Of a DNA stretch of 62,446 nucleotides, positions 14,844 through 22,840 are shown one piece after another (within the stretch, counting starts at the first letter, position 1; each line of letters starts with the position of its first letter). Origin of the DNA: Runella sp. (GTDB lineage Bacteria > Bacteroidota > Bacteroidia > Cytophagales > Spirosomataceae); assembly GCF_027484545.1 (NCBI RefSeq), contig NZ_JAIXST010000247.1:1-62446 (forward strand), written 5' to 3'. The translations under genes were made by a program, and so were the position numbers. Under the pieces are notes generated by a model. The model worked only from the letters and a program-made list of their open reading frames with translations. It was not told where the DNA came from and did no database searches.

Positions 14844-14900
14844 GTCGAGGTGAGAATGCAGAATGAAATACTAATTCGACAATCTGCATTCCCACTTCGA
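14844..14900. repeat. imperfect inverted word tract after psd
   Basis: GTCGAGGTGAGAATGCAGA (14844-14862) is an imperfect inverse of TCTGCATTCCCACTTCGAC (14882-14900). It lacks a T tract and belongs with other inverted tracts of the window. Confidence 0.5.
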
Positions 14901-14925
14901 CACTCCCATTCGACCCTCTACATTC

Positions 14926-15738
14926 ATGTTATCTACTACTGAATCAACTTCTCGGTATGACCACCTCGAACAAATGACTGTTCGGGAATTACTGACCAAC
15001 ATCAACAACGAAGACAAAACTGTTCCTTACGCCGTCGAAAAAGCCATTCCTCAAATCGAAGCCTTGGTCGAACAGATTGTGAGTCGAATGAAACAAGGAG
15101 GGCGACTATTTTATATTGGCGCAGGTACAAGTGGGCGGTTGGGGGTTGTGGACGCCTCCGAATGTCCTCCCACTTACGGTGTACCGTTCGATTTAGTCAT
15201 TGGCATCATGGCGGGTGGCGACCAAGCCATTCGTAAAGCCGTTGAAAACGCCGAGGACGACCTACATCAAGCCTGGGTTGACCTTCAAGCCTACGAAATA
15301 GACGAACTTGACTCACTCATTGGTATTGCGGCTTCAGGACGAACTCCTTACGTGATTGGTGGCCTCGAAACTGCCCGAAAAGCAGGCATTCTGACGGGCT
15401 GCATAGTTTGCAACACGGGTTCGGCAGTAGCTGCCGCGGCCGAATATCCCGTAGAGATTGTTGTAGGCCCCGAATTTGTAACTGGTAGCACCCGCATGAA
15501 ATCGGGCACGGCTCAGAAATTGGCACTCAACATGATTTCAACCTCCGTAATGATTCAGTTGGGGCGTGTCAAAGGCAACAAAATGGTAGATATGCAAATG
15601 ACCAACTACAAGCTCGTGCAGCGTGCCATTCGGATGGTGAGAGAAGAACTCCCCCACCTAACCGCCGAAGAAGCCCAAACTTTGCTCGACGTCCACGGCA
15701 GTGTGCGCAACGCCGTAGAAGCAGGAAGAAAAAGCTAA
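14926..15738 (+). CDS. murQ: N-acetylmuramic acid 6-phosphate etherase
   Basis: A 270-residue SIS-domain protein. IGAGTSGRLGVVDASECPPT is the MurQ signature including the catalytic Glu, and VTGSTRMKSGTAQKLALNM is the second conserved block. It cleaves the lactyl ether of MurNAc-6-phosphate to give GlcNAc-6-phosphate and lactate, in recycling of peptidoglycan. The C-terminus is short by about 30 residues compared with typical 300-aa MurQ, ending VEAGRKS. It overlaps the convergent gene at 15735 by 4 nt. Confidence 0.93.
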   Translation: MLSTTESTSRYDHLEQMTVRELLTNINNEDKTVPYAVEKAIPQIEALVEQIVSRMKQGGRLFYIGAGTSGRLGVVDASECPPTYGVPFDLVIGIMAGGDQAIRKAVENAEDDLHQAWVDLQAYEIDELDSLIGIAASGRTPYVIGGLETARKAGILTGCIVCNTGSAVAAAAEYPVEIVVGPEFVTGSTRMKSGTAQKLALNMISTSVMIQLGRVKGNKMVDMQMTNYKLVQRAIRMVREELPHLTAEEAQTLLDVHGSVRNAVEAGRKS

Positions 15739-16574
15739 ACAGTTGACTTTTCTTGTAAGCGTGTTGTGGCTTCAAAAGGTTTAGGTCGAGCGGCATTGGC
15801 CTCAAAGGTGGCTTCGTAATGCTTAAAATTGGTATTCATCCATTTGTCCCAAAGGTTGAAATACAAACCGTAATTTCCTTTTCCCAGTTGATGGTGCATG
15901 TTGTGGTGGGTTGGGGTATTTTGCCAACTCCCAAACCACGTTTTTAGAAAGTTTTTCGGAAAAACCTCGTAACCAGTGTGCCCAAGTACGTTCATGGTTA
16001 CCATAAAAATCAAGAACAAAAAGATGGCAAGGGGAGGCATGGGAATAAGAATCACCATAAAAACCAATACGCCAGCCTCTACCACTGCTTCTAACGGGTG
16101 AAAAGAGAATGCCGCCCAAGGTGTAGGATTGTGCGACAGATGGTGTACTTTGTGAAAATAAGGAAACAACTTGGGATGGTGCATCATACGGTGCGTCCAA
16201 TAAAAGTACGTATCATGCCAAAAAATGGCTAAAACAACGCTTAATACTAAATACCCCCACCCCAACTTCTCGACTTCGGTATAAATCTGCGTGTATCCGT
16301 ACATCCGCAAAAAATATATTCCTATACCTATCACCGAGAATATGACCATTGTGAGCAAAGAATAACCAATTTCGCGAACAATGTCTTTGTCTCTGGGGAA
16401 TTTTTGCTGGATTTTGAAGTAAAACCACTCATTTTTTTTGAGGCGATAAAAAAACCAATAAGCCGTACCTGCCACTAACACGTAGCGAATCAACTGGAAT
16501 AATAACGTAAGTAAAAAACGGCTCAGTACATCTATTTCTTGAAGTGTTTCCATGACTGTTTTGTGCCTCGGCAC
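15735..16574 (-). CDS. sterol desaturase/fatty acid hydroxylase family membrane protein
   Basis: A 279-residue protein with about four hydrophobic segments and the His clusters of a di-iron membrane oxygenase: HDTYFYWTHRMMHH, HKVHHLSHN and THHNMHHQ. The family inserts oxygen into sterols, carotenoids or fatty acids, or cleaves alkyl glycerol ethers. The substrate here is not evident. Its stop overlaps murQ by 4 nt on the opposite strand, and an 11-nt gap separates its start from the gene at 16586-16918, so the three minus-strand genes may form one operon. Confidence 0.88.
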   Translation of the reverse strand: MPRHKTVMETLQEIDVLSRFLLTLLFQLIRYVLVAGTAYWFFYRLKKNEWFYFKIQQKFPRDKDIVREIGYSLLTMVIFSVIGIGIYFLRMYGYTQIYTEVEKLGWGYLVLSVVLAIFWHDTYFYWTHRMMHHPKLFPYFHKVHHLSHNPTPWAAFSFHPLEAVVEAGVLVFMVILIPMPPLAIFLFLIFMVTMNVLGHTGYEVFPKNFLKTWFGSWQNTPTHHNMHHQLGKGNYGLYFNLWDKWMNTNFKHYEATFEANAARPKPFEATTRLQEKSTV

Positions 16575-16585
16575 GGGTTAAAGTT

Positions 16586-16918
16586 TTAACTATTTTTTTT
16601 GAGTAACATTCTACATTCTTCCTGAATTTCAGCATCTTCATAAGCCAATGGGCGAAGCGACAATGCTTTCTCGGCAATCGCCTTGGGTTGTGGGTGTTTT
16701 CGCCAGTGCGCCTCAACGACCGAAAGTACTGCCACATTACACAAAGCTTCGGTATGTTCGGGCGATGTGGCAAGCACTTGCTGGTATAATTTAAGGGCTT
16801 CAGCCCTTTCGTAGCGGTCTTTGTGAGCGCGGGCTCTGCTCAAAAAAGCCTCGCGTTCATCTCCCCATCGTCCCCAAACGGCCAAACCCAGTAAGGCCAC
16901 AAAGAGTAGGTTTTGCAT
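16586..16918 (-). CDS. small TPR-like protein
   Basis: A 110-residue protein with a hydrophobic N-terminus (LLFVALLGLAVWG) that may be a signal or membrane anchor. Residues 30-95 carry a TPR-like helix pair (AEALKLYQQVLATSPEHTEA then AIAEKALSLRPLAYEDAEIQ). A protein-protein role in the periplasm is inferred. It lies 11 nt from the desaturase-like gene and 8 nt from the lipoprotein gene. Confidence 0.6.
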   Translation of the reverse strand: MQNLLFVALLGLAVWGRWGDEREAFLSRARAHKDRYERAEALKLYQQVLATSPEHTEALCNVAVLSVVEAHWRKHPQPKAIAEKALSLRPLAYEDAEIQEECRMLLKKNS

Positions 16919-16926
16919 CTTGAATA

Positions 16927-17742
16927 TTATCTTAATTCAACCGTTTTTGATTGACTACCTACGGTAAGTGTACCTACCATGTCACAACTACCAGTGCCAT
17001 AATCAAGCACGCCCGTCATGCCCTTTGTTCCTATTTTCATGACCCCACTCACCGCTACGTTGGTCGAACACGCCCCTTTTATTATTAAATTGGTGGTAGT
17101 TTCGACGTCATAGTTCAAATCGCTCATAAAATAACTTCCTTTTAATGAGGTGATTACTTCGTCGTCGTTGGTATTGGTGGTCTGAAAATTCTTCCAAGAT
17201 TGCCCCATTTCCATCGTAGTACGGAAACTACTGCCCTGATACGCCGCCGTCAAATCGGTTACTTTTACTTTGTATTCCAACAAATTTACGCCAGTTTTTT
17301 TGAAATCGTTTAACCCTACCGTTCCATTTAAGGCTACGTCTCCTACTGCAAAATTATTCATTCGGATATTGATAGAAGCACCCGATTGTCCAAAAGCCCC
17401 CGTATAACTAACCGTGATGGAGCCTTTGATTGAACCATAAGGACTATTGCAGCCGCTTGAAAAGTCAACAGTAATGGTTTTATTTTTCAAGTCGGGTTGA
17501 ATATTAGCACAAGTGGGGAGTTCTCCCATCTCTGCCGAAACTCGGCCGTTAGCCTTAGATTTGTCCATAATATCGTTGGTCATTTGAATCAACGCCTGAA
17601 TGGCGCTCTGAATACGGGTATTTTGCTGGATTAAGGTTTGGAATTGAGCAAAATCGTCGGGTTCGATTTTTGTCTCTTCTGTCCGATTGCACGAGCTAAG
17701 TAAAGTAGCGGCGAAGATGGCTGCGATTGAGATGTGTTTCAT
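16927..17742 (-). CDS. predicted lipoprotein of unknown function
   Basis: A 271-residue protein with signal peptide and lipobox (TLLSSC, Cys18). The rest is beta-rich with many Thr, Asn and Gly and three later Cys pairs (GCNSP, KGACS, GSCDM). It is probably a surface or periplasmic lipoprotein. No named family is recognised. First gene of the minus-strand group ending at 15735. Confidence 0.75.
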   Translation of the reverse strand: MKHISIAAIFAATLLSSCNRTEETKIEPDDFAQFQTLIQQNTRIQSAIQALIQMTNDIMDKSKANGRVSAEMGELPTCANIQPDLKNKTITVDFSSGCNSPYGSIKGSITVSYTGAFGQSGASINIRMNNFAVGDVALNGTVGLNDFKKTGVNLLEYKVKVTDLTAAYQGSSFRTTMEMGQSWKNFQTTNTNDDEVITSLKGSYFMSDLNYDVETTTNLIIKGACSTNVAVSGVMKIGTKGMTGVLDYGTGSCDMVGTLTVGSQSKTVELR

Positions 17743-17926
17743 TGTTTGAGTTGTGTTATGAATTTGTAAAACATTTGTTTGAATTGATGGGTCAAAATTG
17801 GCGGGTTTCGATTACCTCCAAAAAACAATTCAACCAATGCGCTTTACATTTCAACCAACACCTCTATTTATTGCAAAATCTATTCCCAACATAGTACCTA
17901 TGACAAAAGGGATTTAAGTTGAGCTA

Positions 17927-19036
17927 ATGGCCTCATTCGTTGAAGAAAAGGGGCATTTTGTTGAAAAAAAGGCGAAATTGAAGCGCAAAAAACTAATTTC
18001 GGACATGAACTTGTTTGCAGAACGGTACCGTTGGGTTTGGCACGTCGCTTTCTGGCTTACGTACATTTTGTTGTTGTCCTACACTTTTGGGCAAATTATG
18101 CCCTTTCTCGCGGCCCAAAGTCGGGTATTTACGGGCTTGGTACTGCACGTAAGTTTTGCTTATCTCAATTGGTTTTGGCTGATACCGCGTTTTTTTTTAC
18201 AAAAGCAATACCTTCGTTATTTTGGATTGGCGCTTAGTTTGCTTTTCCTTCTGGGTTTTATCAGGTATTGGTTTGAGTCGGCGGCATTTCCTATTCCTGC
18301 GCCTTTGATTTCATCCGTAACGCCCATTTTACCCCTAAAACTTATCTTTATTTCATTTTCATTTTTAAGCATTTGGGTACTGAGTTCATTGTTTAGATTG
18401 CTCGAAGACCGTATCAAAACCATGCAACGCGAAAATGAACTCAAAAACGCCCAACTCCATTCAGAATTACGTTTTTTGAAGTCACAAATCAACCCTCATT
18501 TTTTGTTTAATACCCTCAACAATGTGTATTCGTTGGCTTATCTCAAATCCGACCAAGCCGCCCCCATGATTTTAAAACTGTCGGGAATGCTACGTTATAT
18601 GCTGTATGATTGCGATGCCCCAAAAGTGCCCTTACAAAAGGAAATCGAATACTTACAAGACTACGTGGAACTCCAAGTGCTCAATCCAGCCGACCGCCCT
18701 AAAGTGCAGTTTGAGATTCAAAATCAGGTGCCTAACCTGATGATTGAACCGATGCTTTTTGTCAATTTTATTGAAAATTCTTTCAAACACGGTAACCTGA
18801 GTCAACCTGCCGCTTTCATTCGGATTCAACTCATCAACCAAGCCCACGAGTTGGCATTTACGGTCGAAAATTCAGTAGGAAACAGTAAAAGTAAAGACAA
18901 AATAGGCGGATTAGGGCTGCAAAACGTACGTCAACGGATGGCACTTTTGTACCCTCAAAAACACGATTTACAAATCACAGAAGCCCCCAACCAATACCAA
19001 GTACATTTGACTTTAAAAATTACTCAACCGCAATAA
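17927..19036 (+). CDS. LytS-type sensor histidine kinase
   Basis: A 369-residue kinase (an ATG at 18005 is the other likely start). Four transmembrane segments occupy about 45-175, followed by the His_kinase H-box KSQINPHFLFNTLNNVYSLA with phospho-acceptor His, then the ATPase domain with FVNFIENSFKHG (N box) and GGLGLQNVRQRM (G box). There is no extracellular sensor domain, so it may sense through the membrane segments. The response regulator follows 9 nt later, so the pair is a two-component system. Confidence 0.92.
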   Translation: MASFVEEKGHFVEKKAKLKRKKLISDMNLFAERYRWVWHVAFWLTYILLLSYTFGQIMPFLAAQSRVFTGLVLHVSFAYLNWFWLIPRFFLQKQYLRYFGLALSLLFLLGFIRYWFESAAFPIPAPLISSVTPILPLKLIFISFSFLSIWVLSSLFRLLEDRIKTMQRENELKNAQLHSELRFLKSQINPHFLFNTLNNVYSLAYLKSDQAAPMILKLSGMLRYMLYDCDAPKVPLQKEIEYLQDYVELQVLNPADRPKVQFEIQNQVPNLMIEPMLFVNFIENSFKHGNLSQPAAFIRIQLINQAHELAFTVENSVGNSKSKDKIGGLGLQNVRQRMALLYPQKHDLQITEAPNQYQVHLTLKITQPQ

Positions 19037-19045
19037 CTCCCCACG

Positions 19046-19762
19046 ATGAACTGTCTGATTGTTGACGATGAATACATGGCTCGGCTTTTATTGGAAGAAT
19101 ACGTCCGAAAAATCCCGTCTTTGCATCTTATTGCTACCTGCGAGAATGCCTTAGAAGCGTTTCATTTGCTCAAAACTGAAGCCGTGGATGTGGTATTTTT
19201 GGATATTCAAATGCCTCATCTCACCGGGCTTGAGTTTGTGCAAACCTTACAATCCAAGCCCGCCATTATTTTTACGACGGCCTATTCAGAACACGCCGTT
19301 GAGGGTTTTCGGCTCGACGCCGTGGATTACCTGCTGAAACCGTTTTCGTTTGAGCGTTTTGTACAGGCCATCGGCAAAGCCACCGATTTTGTTGCTTTTC
19401 ATAAACAATACTCTCCTACCCTTCCTTCTGAAACATCGTTGGCTGTACCTGACCATTTTTTTGTAAAAGCCGATGGGAAACGAATTAAAGTTCGGTTTGA
19501 AGATATCTTGTACATCGAAGGTCTCAAAGAATACGTCAGCATCTACACTGCTGATAATCAGCGTATCATAACGCTTCAGTCCATCAAACACTTGGAGAAG
19601 TTGCTACCCGAAGGTGCTTATTTGAGAATTCATAAATCGTACATTATCAGCTTGGCTCGTATCGACGCCATCGTGGGCAATCAGGTAGAAATCCACAAAA
19701 AACTCTTGCCTATTGGTGCTACTTACAAAGAAGAACTAATGAAACGCTTGCAGTTGGAATGA
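19046..19762 (+). CDS. LytTR response regulator
   Basis: A 238-residue protein. The receiver domain (1-115) has DDEY at the acidic pocket, phospho-acceptor Asp in VVFLDIQMPHLTG, and K in YLLKPFSF. The C-terminal LytTR DNA-binding domain (about 140-238) has FVKADGKRIKVRF and RIHKSYIISLARI. Partner of the preceding kinase. Target promoters are not apparent in the flanks. Confidence 0.93.
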   Translation: MNCLIVDDEYMARLLLEEYVRKIPSLHLIATCENALEAFHLLKTEAVDVVFLDIQMPHLTGLEFVQTLQSKPAIIFTTAYSEHAVEGFRLDAVDYLLKPFSFERFVQAIGKATDFVAFHKQYSPTLPSETSLAVPDHFFVKADGKRIKVRFEDILYIEGLKEYVSIYTADNQRIITLQSIKHLEKLLPEGAYLRIHKSYIISLARIDAIVGNQVEIHKKLLPIGATYKEELMKRLQLE

Positions 19763-19956
19763 GAACAAAGCTCTAAAAATATTGAATATCAGCGAGTAAT
19801 GCCTTTGAAAATACTTCTAAACCTTAACACCTGCTATTATTTTATAAAATACGGCTAAAGAGAGGAATCAATATGGGTATAAATAGCCTTTAGAAGCACG
19901 AAGTCACGGTGAGAATTGTTTGTAAAAATGTTATGTTTGTAAAAAATAGAATAACT

Positions 19957-20193
19957 ATGGAAAATCTATTGGGTCGTATTACGCTAAATCCTGACGTATG
20001 TTTTGGTAAACCAACAATCCGAAATATGCGCTATCCTGTCGAGATGATTTTGGATTTACTATCAGCAGGTATGACTTCGGATGAACTTTTAGACGACTAT
20101 CCAGACTTGGAAATGCTCGACATTCAAGCTTGTTTACTTTTTGCCTCACGGCTTACCAAAATCAATAGCATTAGCCGAGTTATCGCTGCATGA
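19957..20193 (+). CDS. DUF433 antitoxin
   Basis: A 78-residue protein (RITLNPDVCFGKPTIRNMRY, then DLLSAGMTSDELLDDYPDL). DUF433 proteins have a winged helix and are found next to PIN-like DUF5615 proteins as presumptive toxin-antitoxin pairs. The stop overlaps the next ATG by 4 nt, which suits coupled expression. ATG at 19957 is preferred over the upstream TTG at 19909. Confidence 0.85.
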   Translation: MENLLGRITLNPDVCFGKPTIRNMRYPVEMILDLLSAGMTSDELLDDYPDLEMLDIQACLLFASRLTKINSISRVIAA

Positions 20194-20387
20194 ATTCCTT
20201 TGTCATTGATGCTCAACTACCATATCGCCTAAAAAAATGGCTGACCGATAAAGGCTATGACGTAATTCATACGCTTGATTTACCGCTCAAAAATCTAACA
20301 CCTGACATCTTTATTGCCGATTTAGCTATTCAACAAAACCGCATCGTTATCACAAAAGATGACGATTTTTTAAAATTGAATATGTAG
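20190..20387 (+). CDS. DUF5615 PIN-like toxin, short form
   Basis: A 65-residue protein matching the front half of the DUF5615/PIN-like fold: FVIDAQLP (first acidic residue), GYDVIHTLDLPLKNLTPD and VITKDDDFLKL. Family members usually run to about 110-120 residues, with a further strand after the DDDF motif. Here the frame ends at LKLNM, so it is either a minimal form or a truncated, possibly inactive toxin. An in-frame continuation was not found after 20387. Confidence 0.75.
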   Translation: MNSFVIDAQLPYRLKKWLTDKGYDVIHTLDLPLKNLTPDIFIADLAIQQNRIVITKDDDFLKLNM

Positions 20388-20411
20388 TTACAAACAACGA
20401 CTAACGCCGTA

Positions 20412-20585
20412 CTACTTCCTTTTTTTAACAAAATCAAAAGCAGCACCAACAGCAACGCCTATGGCTAATCCCATTGCTATACTTGCAGAAGTGTTTCCCG
20501 AAGAAACACCGTAGGCTGCACCAAATGCAACTCCAAGAGCTGCCCCAATACCGATTCCATTTCCAGACTTTGTATTTTCTGACAT
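20412..20585 (-). CDS. 57-aa glycine-zipper membrane protein
   Basis: The frame from the ATG at 20585 gives 57 residues: a polar start (MSENTKSGNG), two glycine/alanine-rich helices (IGIGAALGVAFGAAYGV, IAMGLAIGVAVGAAFDFV) and a KKRK tail. It is a glycine-zipper hairpin of the kind seen in small membrane peptides, some of them pore-forming toxins. No SD sequence is seen. It is convergent with the short DUF5615 gene. Confidence 0.65.
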   Translation of the reverse strand: MSENTKSGNGIGIGAALGVAFGAAYGVSSGNTSASIAMGLAIGVAVGAAFDFVKKRK

Positions 20586-20717
20586 AATGATTTTTTGTTT
20601 TACTTGTTACTTGCCATTTGTGGATTGTTTGCTAATTGGCTATCACCATAATTATCAATCCCTTAACAAGCAGGCAATTACACTTTCTATTAGTTTTTCA
20701 AAAGTATAGTTAACTCT

Positions 20718-21245
20718 TCAATTTGCCAACAAATCAAAATACATCAGTCGTGTATCGTACTCCACATCGGCTTCAGTGATGAACTTGAAACCATTTTTTA
20801 GGTAGAAATCAAACGCTTCTCGGTACGAATTTACGGTGAGAAATCTTGCTCCACCAACGGGGGCTTTTTTCGCTTTTGCTTTGATGTAATTGAGTAAATA
20901 CGTCCCAATTCCTACGTTTTGACTACGGTTATCTACCCCAATATACCCGATGATTAAAGCCGAAAATGATACATAATCGTTTTCATTGGGAAAGTGAGTG
21001 GTTCTAAATTTCTTCCAACACGGCTCACTTTCTACGTCTTCAAAGGTGATTTTATCATTGGATAAACTAAAAAATGCAACAAACTTTTTGTGGTAAGTAA
21101 CCAAAAATACATTGGAAAGTAGTTCGGTGTGGCGTTTGTAAGCATCCTCGTAAAAATACGCATCCACATCCTCAAGGCCTGTTCTAAAATCTTTCAGTTG
21201 CTTGCGCGAAACTAATTTTCTGATTTTTAAATCTGCTAAATTCAT
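20718..21245 (-). CDS. GNAT-family N-acetyltransferase
   Basis: A 175-residue protein with GNAT motif A around IGVDNRSQNVGIGTYLLNYI (acetyl-CoA pyrophosphate loop) and motif B near FYLKNGFKF. The N-terminal part (LEDVDAYFYEDAYKR) resembles the GNAT toxins of TacT/AtaT type. No small RHH or DUF1778 antitoxin sits next to it, so a toxin role is not supported. Substrate is unknown. Confidence 0.78.
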   Translation of the reverse strand: MNLADLKIRKLVSRKQLKDFRTGLEDVDAYFYEDAYKRHTELLSNVFLVTYHKKFVAFFSLSNDKITFEDVESEPCWKKFRTTHFPNENDYVSFSALIIGYIGVDNRSQNVGIGTYLLNYIKAKAKKAPVGGARFLTVNSYREAFDFYLKNGFKFITEADVEYDTRLMYFDLLAN

Positions 21246-21651
21246 TTAAAAAGTAAGGGATTTACAAAATATATTAGGACAAGTAAAAAGGTTATTGGTG
21301 AAACAACAACGAAAAAAATACTCACTTTTGTCACCCTGAACGCTTTCGGGGTCTAAACCCGCTTATCTTAGAGGCACATTGAGCAACATCGTTGGCACTT
21401 GCCGTGTTACAAAAACGCTGCTTATTTTGAATTGCAGTTTTAAACTACGATTAACTGGGAAAAATTTAAGCAAATACCACGAATTGCAAATGTCGAAACT
21501 GACTATACGTTTGATATTTTGCTGATAACTAACACTTAAAAACTTCGCTTTGTCCAGTCGTATGTGTCTTTAAGCTAAAAAATATCAAACTATTTCAGCA
21601 ACATACGCTTTAAAATTCATCAATAGTCAAACTGCAAGTAGTATTTTGTAT
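21246..21651. other. non-coding stretch with a 12-bp inverted repeat
   Basis: No gene is supported. A perfect inverted repeat GTTTGATATTTT (21509-21520) / AAAATATCAAAC (21579-21590) encloses 58 nt. No promoter box is clear and I see no other signal. Confidence 0.4.
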
Positions 21652-22431
21652 TTACATTTTAAGACCTTGCAATATCGCTTTTTCAACGGGGCTAAGTAGA
21701 ACATTTATTTTATTTAGATTAAAGTCATACTTGGTTAAAAGAGGGGGTTGAGCCATAAATTTTGGTGTGGTTCCATAATGATTTTGTGCAGAGTGAACAA
21801 TGAATGGATGGCACAAATAGACTGTTCCTGCTTTACCTGTTGCAAAAATTTCTTCTTTTGTAGAAATTGTATTTAATTTTTGAGCTAACTCCATAAACGA
21901 AAGGCCTTTTTCTCCTTCTGGTTCTAAAATTTTTGCAACATCAAAATGAGACCCTTTTTTGATAATGGTTGGGGCATCGTTTTCAGATACATCTGAAAAT
22001 AAGAAGAGCATCAATAATCCACGAGCTTTTGAGTTTACATTTATACGCCATTCGAAATAATTATTTGCATTTTCACCTGCAAAACTTGCATCAACATGCC
22101 ACCCTGTATCATTGGCTGATTCTTTGCTCGGGAAACGTATCGGAAACGAACCCAATGTGAGTCTCGGTAACCAGTTATCTTTTCCAACTAATTGGTCAAA
22201 AGCATTGTGAAGAATTAGCGTATTTGCGGCTTTTTTGAATGGTTCAAATCCCAACTCGCCAATTCTAACAACTGGTTGTGTCCAACTATCGGGATTATTG
22301 GGGTCGCATTGAGTGGCTTTCCATAAAATTGCGCGGCATTCGTCTGCAATTTCAGTAGAAAAGGCATTTTCTATTTTGACCAACCCATCATTTATAAAAC
22401 TGTTTATTTGTTCTCTGGTTAATTCTTCCAT
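21652..22431 (-). CDS. phytanoyl-CoA dioxygenase family protein
   Basis: A 259-residue Fe(II)/2-oxoglutarate dioxygenase. The HxD iron ligands are in GWHVDASFAGE, the distal His is in LCHPFIVHSAQNHYGTTP, and the downstream basic residue that would hold 2-oxoglutarate is close to KFMAQPPL. Full length for the family. The substrate cannot be told. Monocistronic; ends 406 bp from the GNAT gene. Confidence 0.83.
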   Translation of the reverse strand: MEELTREQINSFINDGLVKIENAFSTEIADECRAILWKATQCDPNNPDSWTQPVVRIGELGFEPFKKAANTLILHNAFDQLVGKDNWLPRLTLGSFPIRFPSKESANDTGWHVDASFAGENANNYFEWRINVNSKARGLLMLFLFSDVSENDAPTIIKKGSHFDVAKILEPEGEKGLSFMELAQKLNTISTKEEIFATGKAGTVYLCHPFIVHSAQNHYGTTPKFMAQPPLLTKYDFNLNKINVLLSPVEKAILQGLKM

Positions 22432-22783
22432 TATTTTCCAGTGTTACTATTACTTCACTGCTAATTGTCAAATATTCTAAAGTTTGTTGCGGTTTTTGTT
22501 TTGTTGAACAAATTCTTTCAACATACAATTGTACGCCTAATTTTCTCAGTTCAACACTATTGGACGCAGCGATTTTTTAACAACTAAAACAAATTGGCGT
22601 GAGATTTTCAAATTTCTCGCAAACGATTTATTTTTTCAATCCAAGAGTTGGTGACAACAACCCTACTTAAACGATTCAATTATTAATCATTAGGCCAAAA
22701 ACGCGGCCGTTACAGGTCATACTTTCCTTCAGACCCGAAATCTGCTTATTTCATTCAAAAAGTAAGGAATTAAAACAAAAAAA
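22432..22783. other. non-coding stretch upstream of phyH-like gene
   Basis: No gene is seen. It lies between a minus-strand start and a minus-strand terminator and probably carries the phyH-like promoter, which I could not place. Confidence 0.35.
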
Positions 22784-22821
22784 GCGGAGGTGCCAAGTGT
22801 TTTATTTCTTGGCACCTCCGC
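22784..22821 (-). terminator. terminator of the BNR protein gene
   Basis: GCGGAGGTGCCAAG (22784-22797) pairs perfectly with CTTGGCACCTCCGC (22808-22821); on the minus strand TTTTTTTG follows. Confidence 0.85.
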
Positions 22822-22840
22822 CGTTTTGTTAGGTATTTTA

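Noticed and set aside
20718-21245. GNAT gene as a toxin of a TacT-type pair
   Set aside because: No RHH antitoxin gene found in either flank.
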